Part shown: positions 15,501-22,039 of the stretch, piece after piece
How positions within the stretch are numbered: position 1 is the first letter of the stretch
How the letters are laid out: the number at the start of each line of letters is the position of its first letter
Assembly: GCA_002345215.1 (NCBI GenBank)
Contig: DDVH01000009.1
Span: 27,918-51,981 of the forward strand
Origin: Anaerolineales bacterium UBA2317
GTDB taxonomy: Bacteria; Chloroflexota; Anaerolineae; Anaerolineales; Villigracilaceae
Direction: 5' to 3'
Length of the DNA stretch: 24,064 nucleotides
Made by a program: the position numbers and the translations under genes
The notes under the pieces: generated by a model
What the model saw: only the letters and a program-made list of their open reading frames with translations
The model's database searches: none
Told to the model about the DNA's origin: nothing

Positions 15501-16052
15501 ATGAACATAAACCAAATCGTAACGCTAGACTATTGGATGATTTTGCCGCTCTTTGTGCTTGGCTCTCTTTTGCACTTCACTTATGACTGGAGTAAGCACA
15601 ATAAATTTGTAGCGATTTTTTCGGCGGTAAATGAAAGTTATTGGGAACATATCAAAATTGCTTTTTGGCCCACATTCTTGTTATATCTGATTGAGTTTAT
15701 TTTGGGCGGATACAAAATAAACTCGTTCATTCCCGCCAAAACGATTGCGCTTTATACAATTCCAGTAGCCATGATAGCCATTGTGTATGGATACAAATCT
15801 ATAACGAAAAAGAATATTCTTGCGCTTGATATCGGTGCATTTCTCGTTGTGATTGCTATTGCTCAATTGACAGGTACACTGTTTTTGAAAGAGTTATCGG
15901 CGAGTTGGCTCACGATACTTTGGGGAATATTCTTTTTGATTGTGATACTGATTTCTTTTCTGAATTTTACCAAGCACCCGCCTCAAGACCCTGACCTTTT
16001 TCTTGACCCATTGACCTCAAAATATGGCATTAAGGGACATGGTCATGAATAA
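15501..16052 (+). CDS. Integral membrane protein, DUF6512-like
   Basis: A 183-residue protein with about five hydrophobic helices and a polar tail. The first cytoplasm-adjacent loop carries LLHFTYDWSKHN and SAVNESYWEHIKIAFWP. The VNES.WEH motif, with its invariant-looking Asn, Glu, Trp and His, matches what I recall of DUF6512, a family of unknown function. The good ribosome site AAAGGA lies just before the ATG. It follows the anchored protein by 17 bases and is the last gene before a 153-base gap. Polar residues clustered beside helices could form a metal or substrate site (inference). Confidence 0.72.
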   Translation: MNINQIVTLDYWMILPLFVLGSLLHFTYDWSKHNKFVAIFSAVNESYWEHIKIAFWPTFLLYLIEFILGGYKINSFIPAKTIALYTIPVAMIAIVYGYKSITKKNILALDIGAFLVVIAIAQLTGTLFLKELSASWLTILWGIFFLIVILISFLNFTKHPPQDPDLFLDPLTSKYGIKGHGHE

Positions 16053-16173
16053 AAGTTATGCATGAAATTTGACCCAAAAATTCATCATCGCCGAAGCATT
16101 CGATTGTATAATTAATAGAATACCCCAAGCCAAACGCCTGACAACCATTCACGTAGATAAATAGTTTACAAGT

Positions 16174-16179
16174 TATAAT
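16174..16179 (+). promoter_or_regulatory. -10 box of the toxin-antitoxin pair
   Basis: Exact TATAAT, 26 bases before the antitoxin ATG, with AAGGAGT in between. Another TATAAT at 16107-16112 lies further upstream. Neither has a clear -35. Antitoxins of such pairs usually repress their own promoter, but no clear dyad was found. Confidence 0.45.
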
Positions 16180-16205
16180 GTTCAACATAGTAAGGAGTAA
16201 AGATT

Positions 16206-16436
16206 ATGTTTAACCATATTGCATACAATCACGAAATCCTTAACGGCAAACCCTATATTGCTGGCACACGCCTAAGCATTGAATTTATTCTTGAACTGTT
16301 TGCCAGTGGTGGGACAAAAGAAGAGATTCTAAAAACTTATCCACAATTAACTGCCGAAGCCATTGAAGAAGCGATACGATATGCCGCGCAATCTGTAAAG
16401 AATGAAATTTTATTAGATGTTAAAGTTACTGCATGA
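16206..16436 (+). CDS. DUF433-family antitoxin
   Basis: A 76-residue protein with the typical DUF433 run: EILNGKPYIAGTRLSIEFIL, then GTKEEILKTYPQLTAEAIEEAIRYAA. In this family that part is a helix-turn-helix domain related to Mor/transposase folds, and the protein neutralises an adjacent PIN-like toxin. Length is normal. The ribosome site AAGGAG is strong, consistent with antitoxin excess. Its TGA overlaps the toxin ATG in ATGA (16433-16436), the usual coupled arrangement. Confidence 0.88.
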   Translation: MFNHIAYNHEILNGKPYIAGTRLSIEFILELFASGGTKEEILKTYPQLTAEAIEEAIRYAAQSVKNEILLDVKVTA

Positions 16437-16810
16437 AGGCATTAGATTTTCCCTTACTTGCAGACGAGAATGTTCACAGTGATGTGATTACATTTTTGCG
16501 AAAAGCAAAAGTTGATATTGAATCAATTTCAGAGCAAGGGAAGTTTGGTATTACAGATAAAGAAGTTTTACTAGAAGCTATAAAAACAGACAGAGTCGTT
16601 TTGACTCATGATAGTGACTTTGGTGGGCTTGCTATACAAGGCGAGAAATTTGTAGGGATTATTTACCTTCGACCTGGACATATAAAAGCAGACTTTTCAA
16701 TTAAGACTTTAGAAGCCATACGAGATAATGCGCCCGAAGTAACCCCACCTTTCATCCTCGTCGCTGAGCGGACAGATGACATCGTAAAAATTAGAGTTCG
16801 ACAGTTGTAA
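16433..16810 (+). CDS. DUF5615 PIN-like toxin
   Basis: A 125-residue PIN-like ribonuclease-fold protein, partner of the DUF433 antitoxin. The acidic residues expected for metal binding are visible: D11 and E12 in LLADENV, D42 and E44 in TDKEVL, and D60 and D62 in LTHDSDFG. Family members are thought to cut RNA, like VapC toxins, but the exact target is unknown. All motifs are intact. Translation is coupled to the antitoxin by a four-base overlap. A repeat fragment follows, then the TIR gene 53 bases downstream. Confidence 0.87.
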   Translation: MKALDFPLLADENVHSDVITFLRKAKVDIESISEQGKFGITDKEVLLEAIKTDRVVLTHDSDFGGLAIQGEKFVGIIYLRPGHIKADFSIKTLEAIRDNAPEVTPPFILVAERTDDIVKIRVRQL

Positions 16811-16815
16811 ATGTA

Positions 16816-16852
16816 ACAAAAACCTTCGTGCCCCTTCGTGACACTTAGTGGT
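16816..16852. repeat. CTTCGTG / CACAGAG-type repeat, single arm
   Basis: CTTCGTGCCCCTTCGTGACACTTAGTGG has the same roughly ten-base rhythm and GTGGTGAAA end as the right arm of the repeat at 10019-10092, but the inverted partner is missing. It fills the gap between the toxin and TIR genes, and leaves the TIR gene without a visible ribosome site. Confidence 0.45.
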
Positions 16853-16863
16853 GAAAAAATAAC

Positions 16864-18330
16864 ATGCCCGAACCCAAACGCCCTCTCAAAGTTTTTCTCT
16901 GCCATGCCTCAGCGGACAAACCCGCCGTGCGTGACTTATACAAACGCCTGACAGCCGATGGCGTGGATGCTTGGTTGGATGCCGAAAATTTAATTGCAGG
17001 GCAAAACTGGCAAGTGGAAATTCCAAAAGCAATTCGTGAATCAGATGTGGTGATAGTTTGCTTATCAGAGAAATCAATTAACCGAGAGGGATATGTTCAA
17101 AAAGAAATCAAATTTGCTTTAGACATTGCAGACGAAAAACCCGAAGGGACAATTTTTATTGTGCCTGCTCGTTTAGAGGAATGTGTTGTTCCTAACCGAT
17201 TAAGTGATTATCACTGGGTGGATTTGTTTGAAGAAAATGGTTATGAAAAGTTAATGCGAGCCTTGCGCTCGCGTGCAGATAAAATTGATGCAACTTTACA
17301 AATAAAAAAGAGTTGGTTGCCAAAGTTTCAAAACCAAAAGCAAGCAACCTCGATACCTGAATCTATTCAACAAACAAAAAGCCATAAACCGAAAGCCGAA
17401 ATTAAGAAACCTAATTTAACAGTTAGGGAACTTTTTAGTAAATTTGTTTTAGCGTTTTGGGGTATTTTTGTTCTAATAGCAATTGTATTATCGTTTTTAC
17501 CTTCATTTAGAAATCTTTTTTCAAAAGACATTACAACAACTAATACACCTACACCAAAATCTACAGCAACATCTTTAATTCCTACTAATACAGTTATTGC
17601 AGTAACACCAATTTCATTACCAACCGAAATCACAGATGATTTTGGTGTTGAAATGGTACTTGTGCCTGAAGGAGAATTCACAATGGGTGTGGACGGTTAT
17701 AGTGATAATTCACCTGCTCATGATTTATATTTGCACAATTTTTATATTGATAAGTATGAGGTAACCAATATCAATTATAAGGAATGTGAAATCGCGGGAA
17801 TATGTTTACAACCCAATAAGTATAATGTTACACATAGTAATATAGAATATTATGATGTGGCCAAATACGATAATTACCCAGTTGTTCATGTAAATTGGTT
17901 TATGGCAAAAGACTATTGCGAATGGCGAAATGCACGTTTACCTACAGAAGCCGAATGGAAAAAAGCAGCTGGTAGTTTTAGTTTCAGTGGCTCAGCTGAT
18001 TGCAATAAGGCGAATTTTTATCACTGCAAAGGTATGCCATCTGAAGTAGGAAGTTATGTACATGTAACAAGTCCATATGGAACATATGATATGGCTGGTA
18101 ATGTATGGGAATGGGTGAGTAGTCTTTATCAACCATACCCATATACTATATCAGATGGACGTGAAGATTTGTTTTCAACTGGCCGCCGTGTACTACTTGG
18201 TAGCGGTTGGTATGAAGACAATTTTGGTCCAGGTTCATATATTGCTGATTCAGAAAGTCGTTTTGATCTTTCACCAAACTTATCGTTTGGAAGTGTTGGC
18301 TTTCGCTGTGCCAAAGATGCAAATCCATAA
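16864..18330 (+). CDS. TIR - transmembrane - SUMF1/FGE-like domain protein
   Basis: A 488-residue three-part protein. Residues 8-140 are a TIR domain (KVFLCHASADKPAVRDLY, DAWLDAENLIAGQNW, then SDVVIVCLSEKS). E52 in the WQVE segment is a candidate for the NADase glutamate. Residues 191-213 are a membrane helix, followed by a Thr/Pro-rich linker (225-250) and a formylglycine-generating-enzyme-like (SUMF1) domain at about 260-485 (VPEGEFTMG, NARLPTEAEW, DMAGNVWEW, GFRCA). The usual RGGSW is changed to LLGSGW, and the paired catalytic Cys of true FGE are not evident, so this part is more likely a ligand-binding module. The TIR part should be inside and the SUMF part outside. No ribosome site precedes the ATG. 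A sensing or defence role is inferred. Confidence 0.87.
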   Translation: MPEPKRPLKVFLCHASADKPAVRDLYKRLTADGVDAWLDAENLIAGQNWQVEIPKAIRESDVVIVCLSEKSINREGYVQKEIKFALDIADEKPEGTIFIVPARLEECVVPNRLSDYHWVDLFEENGYEKLMRALRSRADKIDATLQIKKSWLPKFQNQKQATSIPESIQQTKSHKPKAEIKKPNLTVRELFSKFVLAFWGIFVLIAIVLSFLPSFRNLFSKDITTTNTPTPKSTATSLIPTNTVIAVTPISLPTEITDDFGVEMVLVPEGEFTMGVDGYSDNSPAHDLYLHNFYIDKYEVTNINYKECEIAGICLQPNKYNVTHSNIEYYDVAKYDNYPVVHVNWFMAKDYCEWRNARLPTEAEWKKAAGSFSFSGSADCNKANFYHCKGMPSEVGSYVHVTSPYGTYDMAGNVWEWVSSLYQPYPYTISDGREDLFSTGRRVLLGSGWYEDNFGPGSYIADSESRFDLSPNLSFGSVGFRCAKDANP

Positions 18331-18392
18331 GTTAAGATAAAACGTTCCGAAGACAGAATCAACTCTCCCTTAAATCCAGAAGCGAAAATAGA

Positions 18393-18419
18393 ACCGTCTA
18401 CCGTCCACGGTCTACTGTC
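18393..18419. repeat. ACCGTCTACCGTC repeat upstream of glyQS
   Basis: ACCGTCTACCGTC (18393-18405) continues as CACGGTCTACTGTC, forming partial inverted pairs (ACCGT/ACGGT). The same 13-mer occurs inside glyQS at 21270-21282. Confidence 0.55.
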
Positions 18420-18430
18420 TTTTCATCAGT

Positions 18431-18436
18431 TATAAT
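18431..18436 (+). promoter_or_regulatory. -10 box of glyQS
   Basis: Exact TATAAT 38 bases before the glyQS ATG, with no clear -35. No T-box-like leader is seen, since the expected transcript leader is only about 30 bases. Confidence 0.5.
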
Positions 18437-18474
18437 CCCCGAAACAAAAATCCAAATCGAATAGCGAATCTCGA

Positions 18475-21456
18475 ATGACGAAATCATCTTTCCAAGAAAT
18501 CATCCTCAAACTACAAGACTTCTGGTCATCACACGGATGCTTAATCACACAACCGTATTACACCCAAGTGGGTGCAGGGACGATGAACCCTGCTACCTTT
18601 TTACGGGTGCTCGGACCTGAACCGTGGAATGTGGCGTATGTTGAACCATCCGTAAGACCTGACGATGGGCGTTATGGTGAAAACCCAAATCGTTTTCAAT
18701 TGCATACTCAGTTTCAAGTGATTCTCAAGCCCGACCCCGGCAACCCGCAAGAGTTGTATCTTGAATCGTTAAAAGCCCTGGGCATAGACCCACGTCAGCA
18801 TGACATCCGTTTTGTGGAAGATAACTGGGAACAGCCTGCTATCTCCGCTTGGGGTTTGGGTTGGGAAGTTTGGTTGGATGGTCAGGAAATTACGCAGTTC
18901 ACATATTTTCAACAAATGGGCGGCGTTGCGCTTGACCCTGTCTCTGTTGAAATCACATATGGACTTGAAAGAATTTTAATTGCGCTCAACAATGCCAAAG
19001 CGATTTGGAATGAAGAATTTGGTGCAGGTGTTACTTACGGTGAAATTCGCCGACAAGAAGAGTTTGAACATTCCAAATATTATTTTGAAGTTGCCGATGT
19101 TGAACGCATCCGCAAAATGTATGACCTCTTTTCTGCCGAAGCAGATGCTTGTCTGGCGCAAGGTTTAATTGTTCCTGCGCATGATTATGTTTTGAAATGC
19201 TCGCACATGTTCAATGTGCTCGATACCCGCGGCGCGATTTCTGTTGCAGAACGTCAGGCATTTTTCCGTCGCATGCGCGAACTTGCAAAACGAGTCGCTG
19301 AAAGTTATAGCGAGCAAAGAAAGAATCTTGAATATCCGTTGCTTAAGAATGCAGAAAGCAAAATGCAGAAAGCAGATGCTCTTGACCTTTCTGCATTCCG
19401 CAATCAGCCTTCTGCTTTTCTGTTGGAGATTGGAACCGAAGAACTTCCAGCATCAGATGTTGATTCCGCTTACTCGAATCTCGAATCTCGCATTTCTGAT
19501 TTTCTCAATGAACTTCATCTTGACCACAAAGAGGTTCGCATCTTTACTACCCCACGCAGGTTGACTGTTTCTGTTGCATCTCTTTCGCCGACACAGCCAG
19601 ACCGTGAAGAAGTTGTCAAAGGTCCACCTGCAGATAAAGCCGTAGACAAAGATGGCAAATTCACACAAGCAGGTCAAGGCTTTGCTAAGAAAAATAATGT
19701 CAATGTAGAAGACCTTGAAGTTCGCGAAGAAGGTGGCGGAAAATATGTCTTTGCTGTTGTTAAACAAAAAGGCAAACCGACTCCAGAAGTTTTGGTAGAA
19801 GCATTGCCGAAACTAATTGAAAGCATTAAGTTTGAAAAATCAATGAAATGGAATGACTCAGGTGTTTCATTCTCACGTCCGATTCGTTGGCTTGTTGCTT
19901 TATTAGGTGATATGGTCATTCCATTTGAATATGCAGGAGTTATCTCAGGTAACACTTCACGCGGACTTCGCCCATATGATTCTCCTGAAATCAAAATCCC
20001 TTCTGCTGATAAATATTTCGATGTAACTCGTGAAGCAGGAATCGTGTTGGATAAAGAAGAACGCAAGGCTTCTATTATTGAACAAGTCAAACAAGCCGCA
20101 TCTTTGGTTGGTGGCGAAGCCATTTTTGATTTTGTAGGGGCGAGTCATGACTCGCCCTTACTCAACGAGGTTGCAAACCTCGTCGAAATGCCAACTGCTG
20201 TAATGGGTGGCTTCAACGAAGAATTTTTGCAATTACCACGCGATGTTTTAATTTCAGTGATGAAGAAACATCAACGCTATTTTCCTGTCCAGAAAAACGG
20301 AAAATTATTGGCACACTTTGTTGCAATTAGAAATGGTGACGACATTGGCGTGGATACCGTCCGCGAAGGAAATGAACATGTGCTTGGTGCTAGATTCGCG
20401 GATGCAAACTTCTTCGTTCGTGAAGATGTCAAACTTAAACTAGAAGAATATCGCCCACAACTTTCGACGTTAACTTTCCACACCAAACTTGGTTCAATGT
20501 TGGATAAATCTGAAAGAATTGAAAAACTCGTCAATGAATTAATTCCAATGTTGAAATTGGAAAAAGATGAAGCCATTTTTGCTCGTCGTGCCGCACATTT
20601 AGCCAAAGCGGATTTAGCCACTCAAATGGTCACTGAAATGACGTCACTGCAAGGAATTATCGGTGGTGAATATGCTTTACGAAGTGGCGAACAAAAAGAT
20701 GTCGCAAATGCAATTGGTGAGCAATATCAAACTGTTCCACAAACAAAAATCGGTTTAGCAGTTGCTCTTGCGGATAGAATCGATTCTTTGGTTGGTTTGT
20801 TTGGAGCAGGCTTAGCTCCAACTGGCGCAAAAGACCCATTTGGTTTACGGCGTGCGGCAATTGGCGTGGTGCAACCTTTGATTGAACATAATATTGATTT
20901 TGATTTAGCAGATGCTGTCAAAAAATCTGCAAAGACTCAACCGATTAAAGTTGATGATGAAGTTCAAAATCAAATTTTGGAATTTATTTCTGGGCGTTTA
21001 TCTGTTGTATTAAAAGAAAACTATAAACACGATGTTGTTGAAGCAGTTCTTGCGGAACAATCTGCTAACCCTGCGGCAAGTGCTGAGGCGGTGAAGCAGT
21101 TATCCACGTGGGTGAAGCGTGATGACTGGTCATCTATTCTTCCCGCGTTTGCGAGATGTGTACGCATTACTCGTGATCAAAAGCAGACATTCAAAGTGGA
21201 TGAAAAATTATTGACAGATAAAGAAGAAAAAGATTTATTCGCCGCTTTTGAAAAAACGGTCAATCGTCCACCGTCTACCGTCAACGAATTTTTAGAAATC
21301 ATTGTCAAACTTACTCCATCCATCAACGCATTTTTTGACAAGGTGCTTGTGATGGCAGAAGATAAAAAGGTAAAAGAAAATCGCTTGGGATTGTTGCAAA
21401 AGATTTCTTCGCTTTCAAACGGCATTGCGGATTTGAGCAAACTCGAAGGCTTCTAA
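18475..21456 (+). CDS. glyQS: Glycyl-tRNA synthetase, alpha and beta chains fused
   Basis: Charges tRNA-Gly with glycine. In most bacteria the alpha2-beta2 enzyme has separate glyQ and glyS genes; here they are one 993-residue chain, as in Chlamydia. Residues 1-290 are the class II catalytic alpha part: SSHGCLITQPYYTQVGAGTMNPATF, EPSVRPDDGRYGENPNR, then YGLERILIAL. Residues from about 315 are beta: FLLEIGTEELPA, FTTPRRLTV, the central LLNEVANLVEMP region, HD-like AAHLAKADLATQMVTE at about 700, and a C-terminal anticodon-binding DALR-type helix bundle (INAFFDKVLVMAED). The linker (292-314), a loop (554-562) and a C-terminal loop (928-938) are encoded by repeat-like DNA, yet the frame is open. 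The start fits the family N-terminus (FQEIILKLQDFW). No ribosome site is visible. Confidence 0.96.
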   Translation: MTKSSFQEIILKLQDFWSSHGCLITQPYYTQVGAGTMNPATFLRVLGPEPWNVAYVEPSVRPDDGRYGENPNRFQLHTQFQVILKPDPGNPQELYLESLKALGIDPRQHDIRFVEDNWEQPAISAWGLGWEVWLDGQEITQFTYFQQMGGVALDPVSVEITYGLERILIALNNAKAIWNEEFGAGVTYGEIRRQEEFEHSKYYFEVADVERIRKMYDLFSAEADACLAQGLIVPAHDYVLKCSHMFNVLDTRGAISVAERQAFFRRMRELAKRVAESYSEQRKNLEYPLLKNAESKMQKADALDLSAFRNQPSAFLLEIGTEELPASDVDSAYSNLESRISDFLNELHLDHKEVRIFTTPRRLTVSVASLSPTQPDREEVVKGPPADKAVDKDGKFTQAGQGFAKKNNVNVEDLEVREEGGGKYVFAVVKQKGKPTPEVLVEALPKLIESIKFEKSMKWNDSGVSFSRPIRWLVALLGDMVIPFEYAGVISGNTSRGLRPYDSPEIKIPSADKYFDVTREAGIVLDKEERKASIIEQVKQAASLVGGEAIFDFVGASHDSPLLNEVANLVEMPTAVMGGFNEEFLQLPRDVLISVMKKHQRYFPVQKNGKLLAHFVAIRNGDDIGVDTVREGNEHVLGARFADANFFVREDVKLKLEEYRPQLSTLTFHTKLGSMLDKSERIEKLVNELIPMLKLEKDEAIFARRAAHLAKADLATQMVTEMTSLQGIIGGEYALRSGEQKDVANAIGEQYQTVPQTKIGLAVALADRIDSLVGLFGAGLAPTGAKDPFGLRRAAIGVVQPLIEHNIDFDLADAVKKSAKTQPIKVDDEVQNQILEFISGRLSVVLKENYKHDVVEAVLAEQSANPAASAEAVKQLSTWVKRDDWSSILPAFARCVRITRDQKQTFKVDEKLLTDKEEKDLFAAFEKTVNRPPSTVNEFLEIIVKLTPSINAFFDKVLVMAEDKKVKENRLGLLQKISSLSNGIADLSKLEGF
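19348..19418. repeat. AATGCAGAAAGCA repeats forming the GlyQ-GlyS linker
   Basis: AATGCAGAAAGCA occurs twice in direct order (19348-19360, 19362-19374, period 14). TTTCTGCATT (19388-19397) and CTTCTGCTTT (19409-19418) are inverted relatives. The array encodes residues 292-315, exactly between the alpha and beta parts. Confidence 0.75.
19474..19490. repeat. TCGAATC tandem repeat inside glyQS
   Basis: TCGAATC twice plus TCG. The 12-mer CGAATCTCGAAT (19475-19486) is also at 18465-18476, where its last two bases are the A and T of the glyQS start codon. The protein is not longer than relatives here, so it may be coincidence. Confidence 0.4.
20134..20161. repeat. 28-base palindromic element inside glyQS
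   Basis: Arms 20134-20147 and 20148-20161 pair with one mismatch; the core GGGCGAGTCATGACTCGCCC (20138-20157) is a perfect palindrome. It encodes VGASHDSPL (554-562), extra residues between GGEAIFD and the conserved LLNEV segment. A second inverted repeat, ACGAGGTT-GCA-AACCTCGT (20165-20183), follows four bases later. Confidence 0.8.
21256..21288. repeat. CCGTC-rich repeat inside glyQS
   Basis: ACCGTCTACCGTC (21270-21282), with flanking GTCCACCGTC and CGGTC, matches the intergenic repeat at 18393-18405. It encodes TVNRPPSTVNE (928-938) in a variable loop between C-terminal helices. Confidence 0.6.
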
Positions 21457-21477
21457 ATTAGGGTTTTATAAGTATTT

Positions 21478-21505
21478 TTGTAAACTCAAAACACTTGTGT
21501 ATAAT
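21478..21505 (+). promoter_or_regulatory. Promoter of the small exported protein gene
   Basis: TTGTAA (21478-21483) and TATAAT (21500-21505) are 16 bases apart, among the better plus-strand promoters here. The -10 overlaps the left arm of the hairpin at 21503-21531. Confidence 0.6.
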
Positions 21506-21536
21506 CTCCACATCGTTCAGGTGTGGAGATTTTGTT
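21503..21536 (+). terminator. Hairpin overlapping a promoter: glyQS terminator or 5' leader stem
   Basis: AATCTCCACA (21503-21512) and TGTGGAGATT (21522-21531) are perfect 10-bp arms with a 9-base loop, followed by TTTGTT. It could end glyQS transcripts. A transcript from the overlapping promoter would contain only part of the left arm. Confidence 0.5.
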
Positions 21537-21575
21537 AAGCCGTGTATCGTTTCGTATATAAAAGGAGAAGATACC

Positions 21576-21839
21576 ATGTCTAAGTTGACCCGTTTTGCTC
21601 TTGCTTTAGTAATTAGCCTTGTGATTGTGGCTGGCGTGTATTTCAGTGTACAAGCCTTATCCGCGACAGTGGCACGCCAAGAAAGTTTGGGCATGTATGT
21701 GCTGAATGGTTCATTGGTGAACCCGCTCAAAAAAGAATCAGCCGAAGCCACTCAACCTGATTTGCAAACTTACCCCGCACCCGAAAGTGAATATCCTAGA
21801 GGCTGTGACCACGAAGGCGATAATTCAAGCGATTTGTAA
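21576..21839 (+). CDS. Small exported or membrane-anchored protein
   Basis: An 87-residue protein of unknown function. Residues 1-6 (MSKLTR) are basic, residues 7-29 are a hydrophobic helix (FALALVISLVIVAGVYFSVQALS), and the rest is polar and acidic, ending YPRGCDHEGDNSSDL. The helix may be a signal peptide or an uncleaved anchor with the C-terminus outside. The start is set by AAGGAG (21562-21567), eight bases before the ATG. An in-frame ATG at 21495 would place the promoter and hairpin inside the gene and is rejected. It has its own promoter and a strong terminator, so it is a complete single-gene unit, which argues for a real gene. No similarity is recognised. Confidence 0.7.
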   Translation: MSKLTRFALALVISLVIVAGVYFSVQALSATVARQESLGMYVLNGSLVNPLKKESAEATQPDLQTYPAPESEYPRGCDHEGDNSSDL

Positions 21840-21854
21840 AAGATAGTTTGTATG

Positions 21855-21887
21855 CAGGGCAGTTGAGCAACTGCCCTGTTTTGTTTT
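21855..21887 (+). terminator. Rho-independent terminator of the small exported protein gene
   Basis: CAGGGCAGTTG (21855-21865) and CAACTGCCCTG (21868-21878) form a perfect GC-rich stem, followed directly by TTTTGTTTT. Confidence 0.9.
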
Positions 21888-21899
21888 AAGAAATAATTA

Positions 21900-21961
21900 G
21901 CCACAGATTACACGGATTGCACAGATTTTAAAAATCCGTGAAAATTTGTGTAATCCGTGGC
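21900..21961. repeat. CACAGATTACACGGATT inverted repeat
   Basis: Arms of about 29 bases (21900-21928 and 21932-21961) are inverted with a handful of mismatches; the outer GCCAC and the GATTACAC parts match. Its rhythm resembles the CACAGAG copies elsewhere. It lies between a terminator and the dnaG promoter. Confidence 0.75.
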
Positions 21962-22004
21962 AAAGAAATATATAGAATTGATTTCCCATTTTCTAAAACC
22001 CGTC

Positions 22005-22010
22005 TATAAT
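22005..22010 (+). promoter_or_regulatory. -10 box of dnaG
   Basis: Exact TATAAT 29 bases before the dnaG ATG, with no clear -35. The leader would be about 22 bases. Confidence 0.5.
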
Positions 22011-22039
22011 TCAACTTGCTAAACGCCAACCGCTAACTT

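Noticed and set aside
15681..15866. Minus-strand ORF inside the DUF6512-like gene
   Set aside because: It is a shadow frame of a convincing membrane protein on the plus strand.
18331..18474. T-box or glycine riboswitch before glyQS
   Set aside because: The -10 box is 38 bases from the ATG, leaving a leader too short, and no T-box core or glycine aptamer motif is visible.
21495..21575. Upstream in-frame start for the small exported protein
   Set aside because: It would put the -10 box and the 10-bp hairpin inside the coding region and leave the good ribosome site unused.
21458..21751. A 97-residue minus-strand ORF opposite the small exported protein gene
   Set aside because: It is antisense to a gene with promoter, ribosome site and terminator, and shows no ribosome site or recognised motif.
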